NCBI RefSeq assembly: GCF_012034205.1
Contig: NZ_JAATEM010000040.1
Span: 1 to 60,612 of the forward strand
DNA: 60,612 bases
DNA from: Streptomyces composti
GTDB taxonomy: Bacteria > Actinomycetota > Actinomycetes > Streptomycetales > Streptomycetaceae
Direction: 5' to 3'
Every line of letters starts with the position of its first letter. The stretch's first letter is position 1. This document shows, one piece after another, positions 47,943 through 56,769 of the stretch. The translations under genes were made by a program, and so were the position numbers. Below the pieces are notes generated by a model. That model was not told the origin of the DNA. It saw only the letters and a list, made by a program, of their open reading frames with translations, and did not search any database.

Positions 47943-50765
47943 ATGCTGCGGCTACAGGCCTGGGTGGAGTTATGGGGGGCGAGGGCGCTCGACTTCCTGA
48001 GCGGGAGTGACAAGGACGGCATCTACCACCGGTGCGTGCTGGCCGCGCTTGACGATCCCGAGACGGCGCGGCTTCTCGACAAACGGGAAGGTGTGACCCG
48101 GGACGCTGTTCTGGAGCGGATGAGGACGGTCACCTACCACCGCTACGCCACCATCCGCTGCCCGTCTCTCCCCTTTGACGAAGCGGTCGAGAAACTGGAT
48201 GAAATCCAGGACGAGCACGAGAGGGCAGCGCGCGAGACGCAGTGGAACTGGCGGGTGGTCTGTTCCCTGATCGTGCTCGGGGCCCTGGCAGTGCTGATCT
48301 TCGGCGGACCGTTCGCTCTGCTCATAGCGGTTCTGGCAGCTGCAGCCGTGATGTTCACGCTGTTCTGGCGCGGCTCGACGGCGTGGTTCAACCTCAGACA
48401 GTGCCTGGTCGCTGCCGCGCTGGGCGTCGCCTGGCTGGTACAGCGCTTCGAGGTAGGGGTGTGCGCCGCCCGCTGGGGTGAAGACCTGCAGGAACGAGGC
48501 ACCGGCCCGGTGGTTGCCGATCTGGTCCGCCACCTGCTGGGTGACGACCCCGACTCCCTCTTCATCCCGGATGACTACGAGTGGGGCCTGCGCGCGCCCC
48601 GAGCACCGGGCTACGTCGTTGAGAACGGGGCCCGGCGGCAACTGGAGCGCAAACTCACGCATCTCGAGGACGGCACCATCGCGGTCTGCGGTCCGCGGGG
48701 TGCGGGTAAGACGACGCTGCTGGAGCAGTGCGTCAAGAAGGCCGGCTTCGGTGTGATCGTCCAGGCGCCGGCCACCTATACCCCGCACGACTTCCTGCTG
48801 TCGCTGTCCGTGCAGCTGTGCGAGAAGTACATGCGCGACCAGGGGTATGACCCGCCCGAGTTCGCGCAGTTGTCACCCGTGCGCAAGCTGTTGCGGCGTG
48901 TGAGGTTCCAGGCCAAGCGGCTGGGACGGTGGAGTTCCTTCGCGGTGCCCGCCGCCGCCCTGCTGGTGCTGGGCCTGTCTGCCTCGGTGCGCTCCCTGTA
49001 TGAGCAGTACGCCACGTCCGTCTCCGACTTCGTGCGCACGCACACCGATGCGATCCGCGACGACGTAATCGCGATCTGGCAGGGCCACGCAGTCGTCGCG
49101 AGCGTAACCATCACCTTCGGCGGGATCGCCTGGTGGCAGGCGCGGCACGCTGCCTGGCTGCCGCGCATGCTGGGACGGCTGTGGATGCGTGGCATCAGGC
49201 GCATCGGGCTGCTCCTAGCCTGGGCATCCGCCGCCACAGTGCTCCTGGACGAACAGATCCGCCAGCAGGCCCTGCACCTCCACCGCACCCAGCCCGAGGC
49301 CCTGTACCAGACCGTCGCCTACACCGGGGCGCTGATGGCCGTGTGGTGGCTCTTGCGCCTGGCTCGCGATTCCGGTGTCGAGTTCCCCCTCGGGAGGTGG
49401 CACGTCTCCCTGGAGAAAATCTTCCGCCCCTTGGCCGCCGCTGCAGGGACGTACCTGCTGCTATATCTCATCGACAACCCGCAGACGCACACCCTTCTGG
49501 CGGACCCCGAGAACCCGCTGCGGCTCGCAGGCATCATCGCCGGAGTTCTGGTGTCGAAGGCAGGAGACTGGCACCCGCAGCCGGAAGAACCCGAACTGGT
49601 CACCCGGTGCCGCACCCACCTCTACCGCCTCCAGACGATCCAGCAGGCCACCCACGGCCTGACCACCGGCGGCGCTGCCCAGATCCTGAGCCTGGGCACC
49701 AACCACACCACGTCCGTCTCCACAGTCCCCCCGAACTACCCGGAACTGGTGGAAGAGTTCCGCGAACTGCTCAAGTACATCGCCGCTGAGAAAGTCGGAG
49801 ACGGAAAGACCGTCTTGATCGCCATCGACGAAGTGGACCGCCTTGGTGCGGATACCGAAGCCCTGGCGTTCCTCCGAGAGATAAAGGCGATCCTCGGAGT
49901 TCCCTTGGTCCACTACCTGATCTCGGTGGCCGAAGACGTAGGGGCCGCCTTTGTCCGCCGGGGCCTGCCACACCGAGACGTCACCGACAGCTCCCTGGAC
50001 GACGTCATCCACGTTCAGCCCAGCACCCTCAAAGAATCACGCGCCATCCTCGCCAAGCGCTCCCAAAGGCTGAAAGGCCCGCACGTCATGCTCGCCCACG
50101 CCCTGTCGGGCGGCGTCCTGCGCGACCTGCTCCGCTACGGGCTGCAGCTCCGCGAGATACAGGACAAGACGCAGTCGTACGAGCTCACTCACATCTCCCG
50201 CCACCTCATCCTGGAAGAACTCGCCGAAACGTTCGCTGGCTTCAGGACCCTGCTGAGTAAACAGCAGTGGACCCACGACACCAGCAGCGTCCTCGCTTCC
50301 TTCCGCACCCTCTGCGGCTATCTGCGCGACCCCTGCCCGTGCGTAGAAGCCGACATGCTGCAGACTCTCGAGCAGTTCGCCTTCTACAGCGAAGGCCCCC
50401 GATCACGCCCCGTGGACGCCGGCGACCCACCGCATGTGCCAGCCGATCCGGACCTCAGCAGTGAGGCACGCCAGCTCATCGATGAGGCCTCCACGTACGC
50501 CTACTTCTCGCTCACCCTGCTCGACATCTTCAGCACCGAAGGACTTGAGCGCCGCACACAACTGGCGGCTGAGCAGGGCCCGGACGGCGACCCTGAACGA
50601 CTGGCCGACGCACGTCAGGAACTCGGCATATCGCCCTACAGCGCCCGACCTCTGATCGACACCGTCCGCAAGGCATGGTCGTTGCCCCTCGGACCGACCC
50701 CCGGCGGTCGCGTTCCGCCACAAGCCGTGGATTGCCCCCGCCACAGACGCCCGGTCATCGAATGA
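47943..50765 (+). CDS. KAP-type membrane P-loop NTPase
   Basis: The 940-aa protein has a hydrophobic pair near 105-140, a Walker A motif (GPRGAGKTTLLEQC, near 250), then five or so membrane helices between about 330 and 510, and only then Walker B (TVLIAIDEVDRLG, near 624). Membrane helices inserted inside the P-loop domain are the mark of KAP NTPases, which include PifA, the phage-exclusion protein of F. The C-terminal 250 residues are helical. ATG 47943 is the first plausible start past the parS sites. Role in phage exclusion is inference. Confidence 0.65.
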   Translation: MLRLQAWVELWGARALDFLSGSDKDGIYHRCVLAALDDPETARLLDKREGVTRDAVLERMRTVTYHRYATIRCPSLPFDEAVEKLDEIQDEHERAARETQWNWRVVCSLIVLGALAVLIFGGPFALLIAVLAAAAVMFTLFWRGSTAWFNLRQCLVAAALGVAWLVQRFEVGVCAARWGEDLQERGTGPVVADLVRHLLGDDPDSLFIPDDYEWGLRAPRAPGYVVENGARRQLERKLTHLEDGTIAVCGPRGAGKTTLLEQCVKKAGFGVIVQAPATYTPHDFLLSLSVQLCEKYMRDQGYDPPEFAQLSPVRKLLRRVRFQAKRLGRWSSFAVPAAALLVLGLSASVRSLYEQYATSVSDFVRTHTDAIRDDVIAIWQGHAVVASVTITFGGIAWWQARHAAWLPRMLGRLWMRGIRRIGLLLAWASAATVLLDEQIRQQALHLHRTQPEALYQTVAYTGALMAVWWLLRLARDSGVEFPLGRWHVSLEKIFRPLAAAAGTYLLLYLIDNPQTHTLLADPENPLRLAGIIAGVLVSKAGDWHPQPEEPELVTRCRTHLYRLQTIQQATHGLTTGGAAQILSLGTNHTTSVSTVPPNYPELVEEFRELLKYIAAEKVGDGKTVLIAIDEVDRLGADTEALAFLREIKAILGVPLVHYLISVAEDVGAAFVRRGLPHRDVTDSSLDDVIHVQPSTLKESRAILAKRSQRLKGPHVMLAHALSGGVLRDLLRYGLQLREIQDKTQSYELTHISRHLILEELAETFAGFRTLLSKQQWTHDTSSVLASFRTLCGYLRDPCPCVEADMLQTLEQFAFYSEGPRSRPVDAGDPPHVPADPDLSSEARQLIDEASTYAYFSLTLLDIFSTEGLERRTQLAAEQGPDGDPERLADARQELGISPYSARPLIDTVRKAWSLPLGPTPGGRVPPQAVDCPRHRRPVIE

Positions 50766-50811
50766 GCTCGGATACGTTCGACGCTGCGCGCGCAGTATTC
50801 GCACGGCACCG

Positions 50812-51006
50812 TCACGCGTCGCCGTAGAGGCTCCGCATCGCCTCCGTCCACTGCTCGGGCCGCGTCGTCTGGCAGCTGGGGCATCGGTGCCCGGTGACGC
50901 GCTCGGCGGTGGGGAAGTCGGACTGCGCGGAGCGCACCTGGAGCACGTCCAGGAGTAGCGGCGTGCGGCAGAGGGGACAGGGCTCTCCGTACCTGGTGAT
51001 AGTCAT
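50812..51006 (-). CDS. Small zinc-ribbon protein, 64 aa
   Basis: Two CxxC pairs, GEPCPLCRTPLL and GHRCPSCQTTRP, make a typical ribbon. The ATG at 51006 is favoured for its natural start (MTITRYGEPC), although no good ribosome site is seen; a GTG six codons earlier is possible. It is leftward, unlike its neighbours. Function unknown. Confidence 0.55.
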   Translation of the reverse strand: MTITRYGEPCPLCRTPLLLDVLQVRSAQSDFPTAERVTGHRCPSCQTTRPEQWTEAMRSLYGDA

Positions 51007-51165
51007 GGGCGGGAGAGTGCACACACCGGCGGCTTACCGTCTCGGGCTGAGCAGACGGACCGCCTGGCGGGCGCTCCGGTAAAGACTTGGTGATGGCCTC
51101 CCGCCCGGCGGGAAGCACCCCGGATCACGCTTTTACGCAGGTCAGGGCCGGGGTTCCATGGGCCG

Positions 51166-52971
51166 ATGATCAGCATGTCGCCAGTTCGCCCGGGGAACGG
51201 GTGGCGCTACCTCTTCCGTGGCGTGATGGTCGGCGACGGCCACCGCCCTGCGGGCACGCCGCTGCGCGCCGCCCAGGACGAAGCCGGTGTCCCGCCCGGC
51301 GTGTGGAAGGGCCGGGGCCTGGCCGCGCTCGGCCTGACGGCTGGGGACGTGGTGACCGAGCGGCAGGCCGAACTCCTCCTGGGGGAGGGCCGGCACCCGG
51401 ACGCCGACCGGATCGAGCGCAAGCTCCTGGCGCAGGGCAAGAGCCCGGAGCAGGCCCGGCGGGCGACCGTGCTCGGCAGGCCCATCGAGCACAACCGCTC
51501 ACCGAAGACCGACAAGGCCAAGGAGCGCACCCCCTGGCTCGCCTTCGACCTGACGTTCCGGCCCCCGCCGACGGCCCACCTCGCGTGGGCCCTGATGGAC
51601 GACCGGCACCGCCTGGTGCTGGAGCTGTGCGACGACATCGCCCGCGACAAGACCCTGGCGTGGCTGGAGGAGTCGGTCGCGGAGATCCGCTGGAAGGCCG
51701 GCGGCAAGCAGCGGGCCCGGGTCAAGGATGGGCTGATCGTCGCGGTCTTCCGGCACTACGAGTCCAGGGCCACGGAATCGAGGCCGCTGCTCCACGCGCA
51801 CGCAGTCGTGTCGATCCGCGCTCGGCGGCCGCACGACGGGAAGTGGGGGAACCTGTCGGCGGACTCGCTGATGACCCACATCGTCGCGGCCGACACCCTC
51901 TACCTCCTGTACTTCATGGAGGAGGTGTCCGCGCGGCTCGGGTGGGCGTGGGAGCCCCGTGTGGTGACGCCCGGCCGTCGGCCAGTCATGGAGATCGCGG
52001 GCATCGACCAGCGGCTCATCGGCTGGCAGTCGACCCGCCGCCAGCAGATCGAGGATGCGCTGCCCGTCCTCACCGCCAAGTACGAGGAACGGCAGGGGCA
52101 CCCGCCGGGGGAGCAGGCCTCCTACGCGCTGGCCTGCCAGGCCGCCGACCAGACGCGCCCGCCCAAGCGCACGGAGCTGCTGTCGCTGACCGAGCTGCGC
52201 AAGCGATGGCGGGCCTCAGCGATCCGGGCCTACGGCGCCGACACCGTCGACCGGCTGGCGGAGCGGGCGCGGGCGGCGGCCGCGGCGGTGTGGGCGCGGG
52301 TGCGGCCGGTGGTCGACATCGCGCTGGCCGCCGTCGACGTCGTCGCCGTGGTGTACGTGATGCGCGGCGCCTTCAAGCGCCACCACCTGCTCGCCGAAGC
52401 CCGCCGCCACCTCTCCTACGTCCTGCGCGGCCGACCCCACCAGCCGGGCCTGGACGAACAGATCGTGCAGACGGTCGTCGACGACTACACCCGCCCGGCG
52501 AGCCGGCGGATGATGACCGCCGACCTGCGCGCCCTGTACCCGTACGACACCGAGGACCAGGCCGTGCTGCGTCCACTGACCCGCAACCGGTCCGCGCCCC
52601 CGTACGAGCGGGCCCGCCTCGCCGCCGGCGCGCTGACCGCCCGGGTCCAAGCGGTACGCCGCGCGGACCGCCTGGGCTCCCGGGCCCGGCCGCACACCGT
52701 CGCCGTGCCCGCCGCCCCGAAGTCCCGCCCGCGGCTGGTCCGCCCGGACCGGAAGGCCGGCCACGTCCCGGAGCAGAAGACCGACATCGCCACGATGGAG
52801 CAGACCCGCCGGACGCTCGAGGCCGCCGTCGCCAAGCTCCAGGACGGTATGCGGGAGCGCGCCGTCACCCACGGCCCCCGACCGCAGCCCGCCCCGACGG
52901 CGGCACCGTCGCACACTCAGCAGCCCGGCACTCAGCACGCACCGGGCCGGACCACAGGAGGAGTCGGGTGA
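51166..52971 (+). CDS. MobF-type (TrwC/TraI-like) relaxase domain protein
   Basis: The 601-aa protein follows the TrwC relaxase layout: SPVRPGNGWRYLFRGV with a candidate catalytic Tyr at the start, TPWLAFDLTFRPPPTAHLAW, LLHAHAVVSIRARRPHDGKW with an H-x-H metal site, and RLIGWQSTRRQQIEDALP. Relaxases nick at oriT and lead a single strand into the recipient. No helicase domain follows; the C-terminal 250 residues are basic and unassigned. ATG 51175 is an alternative start. The next gene is coupled to it. Confidence 0.75.
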   Translation: MISMSPVRPGNGWRYLFRGVMVGDGHRPAGTPLRAAQDEAGVPPGVWKGRGLAALGLTAGDVVTERQAELLLGEGRHPDADRIERKLLAQGKSPEQARRATVLGRPIEHNRSPKTDKAKERTPWLAFDLTFRPPPTAHLAWALMDDRHRLVLELCDDIARDKTLAWLEESVAEIRWKAGGKQRARVKDGLIVAVFRHYESRATESRPLLHAHAVVSIRARRPHDGKWGNLSADSLMTHIVAADTLYLLYFMEEVSARLGWAWEPRVVTPGRRPVMEIAGIDQRLIGWQSTRRQQIEDALPVLTAKYEERQGHPPGEQASYALACQAADQTRPPKRTELLSLTELRKRWRASAIRAYGADTVDRLAERARAAAAAVWARVRPVVDIALAAVDVVAVVYVMRGAFKRHHLLAEARRHLSYVLRGRPHQPGLDEQIVQTVVDDYTRPASRRMMTADLRALYPYDTEDQAVLRPLTRNRSAPPYERARLAAGALTARVQAVRRADRLGSRARPHTVAVPAAPKSRPRLVRPDRKAGHVPEQKTDIATMEQTRRTLEAAVAKLQDGMRERAVTHGPRPQPAPTAAPSHTQQPGTQHAPGRTTGGVG

Positions 52972-53291
52972 GTACCCCGGAAGAACAGCCCAGCCTCGAG
53001 GACGCCCTCGCTCGCGCCCGCGCAGCCTCTCAGAAGATGGCCGCCGTCCTCGATGGGCCCCCGGCGTGGGAGCCGATCTGGAAGCGGCCCCGGAAACCGA
53101 AGTCGAAGGCGGAGAAAAAGCGGGAGCTGCGCAAGCAACGGCGGCGCCTCCAGGACGCCGGACGCCGCCGCCTCGCCGCCGGGCAGTCCCGCCGGCCCCG
53201 CGCCCGGCAAGGCCGGATCGGCAACGCGGCCGCGCGCCGCGACGCCCGCGCGCTATCCCGGTTGCGGCACTCCACCGCCTGGCTGTGGTGA
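52968..53291 (+). CDS. Basic protein coupled to the relaxase, 107 aa
   Basis: GTG 52968 overlaps the relaxase stop and has GGAGGAG upstream. The product starts acidic (EEQPSLEDALARARAA) and is then extremely Lys/Arg-rich (KPKSKAEKKRELRKQRRRLQ). It may be an oriT or DNA accessory protein for the relaxase; this rests on position and charge. Confidence 0.6.
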   Translation: MSTPEEQPSLEDALARARAASQKMAAVLDGPPAWEPIWKRPRKPKSKAEKKRELRKQRRRLQDAGRRRLAAGQSRRPRARQGRIGNAAARRDARALSRLRHSTAWLW

Positions 53292-53357
53292 CGGTGCTGT
53301 GCATCGTCCACCGAGTGGAACCCCAGACGTCCTGCACTCAGTGGCGGTGCACGACAT

Positions 53358-53390
53358 CGGTGTGGAGTCCACCCGATGGACTCCACACCG
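53358..53390 (+). terminator. Perfect 14-bp hairpin after the relaxase pair
   Basis: CGGTGTGGAGTCCA pairs with TGGACTCCACACCG around loop CCCGA. It probably ends the relaxase transcript, but an oriT-type inverted repeat cannot be excluded given the neighbours. Confidence 0.6.
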
Positions 53391-53480
53391 ACTAGCCCCC
53401 GCGCCTTCGAGGACCGATCTTGGGCACTCTCGTTCTCGTCTCCGCAAGCACCCCTTGGACCGCACCACCAGGAGGAACCA

Positions 53481-53870
53481 GTGTCATACCCGCAACTGCT
53501 CACCCCCGAGGAGAAGCTCGCCGACGCGAAGAAGCTGTTGAGCCTCCCGCATATCGTCGTGATCTGCGGCTCCACCCGCTTCATGACCGAGATGAACGAG
53601 GCCGATCTGCGGGAGACCAAAGCCGGAAAGATTGTCGTCAAACCGGGCATTGACATGAAGTCGCCGCACGAACTTTGGTCCGGTCCTGTCGAGGCCGAGG
53701 CGCTAAAGGTTCGACTCGCCGGTCTGCACCGGGCGAAGATCCGGCTCGCTGATGAGGTGCTCGTAGTCGGCGACTACATCGGAGACAGCACCCGAGCCGA
53801 AATCGCCTACGCCCGGTCGCTGGGCAAGCCCGTGCGGTTCACGCACCCCGAAGTCGCCCCTGACGCCTGA
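53481..53870 (+). CDS. Nucleoside 2-deoxyribosyltransferase-like Rossmann protein
   Basis: The 129-aa protein has a first strand and loop IVVICGSTRFMTEM and a later strand ADEVLVVGDYIGDSTRAEIAYARSLGKPV. This GSTRF...D..S.G...E..YA..GKP layout is that of the nucleoside 2-deoxyribosyltransferase and DUF4406-type group. GTG 53481 has AGGAGG before it. It may act on a nucleotide or signalling molecule; the substrate is unknown. Confidence 0.65.
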   Translation: MSYPQLLTPEEKLADAKKLLSLPHIVVICGSTRFMTEMNEADLRETKAGKIVVKPGIDMKSPHELWSGPVEAEALKVRLAGLHRAKIRLADEVLVVGDYIGDSTRAEIAYARSLGKPVRFTHPEVAPDA

Positions 53871-53925
53871 CCGCCCGTTGCCACCTCGACAACGAGGGCC
53901 AGCAGCCCGCCGCACCGACCGTTTC

Positions 53926-53945
53926 GCGGTGGCTTCGGCCACCGC
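53926..53945 (+). terminator. Hairpin with TTCG tetraloop
   Basis: GCGGTGGC-TTCG-GCCACCGC, perfect 8-bp stem with an extra-stable UUCG loop, between the transferase-like gene and the 130-aa gene. Confidence 0.6.
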
Positions 53946-54004
53946 CCATCCCACACCATCCGCAGGCATCCCCTGGAATTGATCATCTAGCTTCCGAACA
54001 GCAC

Positions 54005-54397
54005 GTGCGCATGGACGTGCTGGAACACACCGATAGCGTCTGGGAAATCGTGTACGGGCCGTCGTACACCCGCGCGCCGCAGCCACGGCCGGCGGAGCCC
54101 GATCTGACCCGGGGCGGGCCGCATCCGTTCTGGGCGCCCGGCTGGGAGAAGCACAGCACCTGGGGCTACGAGAGCGAACCGAGCGGGCAGACCCACCTGT
54201 ACGCGCAGTTGATTCCCAATCAGGACGGCCCGGACGCCGAGCCGCGTATCTGGATCACTCCGCCCCGGCACGTGGTGCAGAACGTCGATGAGCTGGCGGA
54301 TGCCATCGCCGCGGCCATCGCGCCGTACGAGCCGGTCGCACCCCCGGCGGTAGTGGTCAAGCGGTGGCTGACCGTTCGGCCCATGTCCTGGGGATGA
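54005..54397 (+). CDS. Hypothetical protein, 130 aa
   Basis: The protein has a strand-rich front (MDVLEHTDSVWEIVYGPSYT), many Pro and Trp residues (PFWAPGWEKHSTWGYE), and a C-terminal helix (VDELADAIAAAIAPYEPV). No ribosome site is visible before GTG 54005 or ATG 54011, so the start is open. A terminator follows. Unknown family. Confidence 0.55.
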   Translation: MRMDVLEHTDSVWEIVYGPSYTRAPQPRPAEPDLTRGGPHPFWAPGWEKHSTWGYESEPSGQTHLYAQLIPNQDGPDAEPRIWITPPRHVVQNVDELADAIAAAIAPYEPVAPPAVVVKRWLTVRPMSWG

Positions 54398-54466
54398 GGG
54401 CCTTGCCAGCCGAGTGACACAGCTGACGGGACATCCCAGCTGACCTGCTCGCCCGCCGACAGCAAA

Positions 54467-54495
54467 AGACTCCGGAGGACTGTTCTCCGGAGTCT
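54467..54495 (+). terminator. Hairpin terminator
   Basis: AGACTCCGGAG pairs perfectly with CTCCGGAGTCT (11 bp), then CTCTGCTT. It isolates the GHKL-ATPase gene downstream. Confidence 0.75.
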
Positions 54496-54606
54496 CTCTG
54501 CTTCCGAGTGTCCGGCCGGTACTGAGGGGCTGCCGCAGCGGGCCAATCGGCACGCGTCACGCAAGGCGATGTGTACCGCACTGTGCGAAACCGGTACGGT
54601 CACCGC

Positions 54607-56700
54607 ATGTCTGGGGAGCACAACACACAGGGCGCTGCACGCAGGGGAGTTGGCGCGGGCGTGGTCAGCGCCGAACTGCCGGCGCAGAGCGGACCGCCGC
54701 TGACGGAGTTCGAGCTCTCGGTCGGCGAGCGCAAGATCCTCCAGTTCAAGAGGAAGCCTCAGATCACGGCCGTCGCCGAACTGGTGTGGAACGCTCTGGA
54801 CGCTAACGCCACCGAGGTCGACGTCGAACTGCGCCGCTCCAGCATGAAGGCGATCACCGACGTCGTCGTGACCGACAACGGTCACGGCATGACGCCAGAA
54901 CGAGCACGCAACGCCTTCCAGGCATACGGCACCACCTGGAAGACCAGCAGGACGCACACAGAGGGTGGTGAACGCATCCTGCACGGCCGCAACGGCGAAG
55001 GCCGCCTCTACGCCTTCGCCCTGGGCGACCGGCTTACTTGGGAGTCGACGGCCGTGGTCGACGACGCCCTGGTCGGGGTCCAGATCCGCGGCAACGCCGA
55101 CCACGCCACCATCTGGCAGGTTGAGGAAACAGAGCCGACCCGGGACAAGCCCGGCACGACGGTCCGCATTTCTGTTCCCCAGGGCAAGCCCCTGAGCCGC
55201 CTCGAGCGCGACGACGCCGCCGCGAACCTCACCGCCAAGCTGGCGTTCTACCTCCGTGCCTACCCGCACGTGCGCGTCACGTTCGACGGCAAACAGCTCG
55301 ACCCCAGCGACATCATCGTCGGCGAACCCATCGACCTGGAACTGGATCTCCCGGAGGAGTACGCCGGCGAGGACCCGCCCCCAGTCGTCACCTTTGTCGA
55401 GTGGAACAAGCGGATGGGCGACCGCAAGATGCTCCTCTGCAACGCCGACGGCATCGCCCTGGGCGAGTACGGCAGCGACTGGTCCGACGGCATCATCAGC
55501 TTCACCCCCTACCTGCGTGCCAACCTGTTCAACGGCCTGTCCGTCGACGACCTCCACGGGCTGACCATGTCCCACTCCGGGCTCCTGGACGCGGCCGTCA
55601 AGGCCGTTCAGCAGCACCTGGCCGTCCGCGGAGCCCAGATTTCAGCAGAGGTCGTGCGACAGCTGAAGACCGAAGGCATCTACCCCTACGACGACCAGCC
55701 GGTGACCGGCGCGCTCGCCATAGAGCGCCAGACCTTCGACGTCGTCGTCACCGCTGCCCGCCACGCACTTCCCGCCAAAGGGGCGGCCCGCAGCCTCTCC
55801 GTCAACCTCATCCGCACCGCGCTGGAGAGCAGCCCCGGCGACCTCCACGCCATCCTCGAGAAGGTCCTGGCGCTCAGCGACGACGACCGCCGGCACCTGA
55901 AGAACCTCCTGGACAGCACCGACCTGACTCACGTCATCGGCGCGGCCACCACGGTCACCAACCGCCTGAACTTCATCCAGGCCCTGCGCAAGATCCTTGC
56001 CGACGAACACCTCCGCAAGAACCTGCGCGAGGTCGACCAGCTCCATCCCATGGTCAACAAGAACCTGTGGCTGTTCGGCGAGGACTGGCACATGACCAGG
56101 AGCGAGCTGGGACTCACCAACGTCCTCCAGGCCCACCTGGAAGACCACCTCGGTGAAGACGTCGTCCTGGAGCACGAACTCGAAGCCGTAACCCAACCGG
56201 ACGGGCGCAGCGGCCGGGTCGACATCCTGATGTTCCGCAGCCGCCGGGACGACCACTCCACCGAGCGCCTCGTCATCGAGCTCAAGCGACCGACCGTGAA
56301 GGTCGGCCCGAAGGAACTCACCCAGATCAAGAACTACGCCCGAGCCATCATCGACGACCCCCAGTACAGCGGGGTGGGCTGCAAGTGGCGCTTCTACCTC
56401 GTCACCTACGAATACTCGGACAAGATCCTCCGCGACATCCGGCAGAAGGACCGGCCCGCCGGCCTCGCCGACGTACAGGACGACTACGAAGTCTGGGTCA
56501 AGAGCTGGGGCGAGATCCTCGACGCCGGGGAGAGAAAGCTGCGGTTCTTCCAGGAGCAGCTGAACTACGAGGCGACCGACGACCGCGTAACCCGGCACCT
56601 ACGCGAGAGCTACTCACACTTCATTCCCGACGCCTTGGCACAACCGCAAGACGGGTCCGAAGAGACTGAGCCGACGGCCACCCCGGAACAGGAACAGTGA
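54607..56700 (+). CDS. GHKL ATPase fused to a PD-(D/E)xK nuclease-like domain
   Basis: The 697-aa protein begins with a GHKL (Hsp90/MutL/MORC-type) ATPase domain: N box AELVWNALDANATEV (near 63), VVTDNGHGMTP and GRNGEGRLYAF. A helical middle follows. Near residue 540 the sequence GRVDILMFRSRR and RLVIELKRP supply the Asp and Glu-x-Lys of a PD-(D/E)xK nuclease, similar in style to DUF4263/Shedu nucleases. ATPase-nuclease fusions of this kind are often anti-phage. It stands alone with its own promoter region and flanking terminators. Confidence 0.75.
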   Translation: MSGEHNTQGAARRGVGAGVVSAELPAQSGPPLTEFELSVGERKILQFKRKPQITAVAELVWNALDANATEVDVELRRSSMKAITDVVVTDNGHGMTPERARNAFQAYGTTWKTSRTHTEGGERILHGRNGEGRLYAFALGDRLTWESTAVVDDALVGVQIRGNADHATIWQVEETEPTRDKPGTTVRISVPQGKPLSRLERDDAAANLTAKLAFYLRAYPHVRVTFDGKQLDPSDIIVGEPIDLELDLPEEYAGEDPPPVVTFVEWNKRMGDRKMLLCNADGIALGEYGSDWSDGIISFTPYLRANLFNGLSVDDLHGLTMSHSGLLDAAVKAVQQHLAVRGAQISAEVVRQLKTEGIYPYDDQPVTGALAIERQTFDVVVTAARHALPAKGAARSLSVNLIRTALESSPGDLHAILEKVLALSDDDRRHLKNLLDSTDLTHVIGAATTVTNRLNFIQALRKILADEHLRKNLREVDQLHPMVNKNLWLFGEDWHMTRSELGLTNVLQAHLEDHLGEDVVLEHELEAVTQPDGRSGRVDILMFRSRRDDHSTERLVIELKRPTVKVGPKELTQIKNYARAIIDDPQYSGVGCKWRFYLVTYEYSDKILRDIRQKDRPAGLADVQDDYEVWVKSWGEILDAGERKLRFFQEQLNYEATDDRVTRHLRESYSHFIPDALAQPQDGSEETEPTATPEQEQ

Positions 56701-56704
56701 AAAG

Positions 56705-56737
56705 CGAGGCCCCGAGCTCATGTCCCGGGGCCTCGCG
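56705..56737. terminator. Bidirectional terminator between convergent genes
   Basis: GCGAGGCCCCG pairs with CGGGGCCTCGC (11 bp). AAAA directly before it gives a U run for the leftward helicase transcript. Confidence 0.75.
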
Positions 56738-56769
56738 CGGTCCGACTCAACGGCCAGACGATATCGGCG

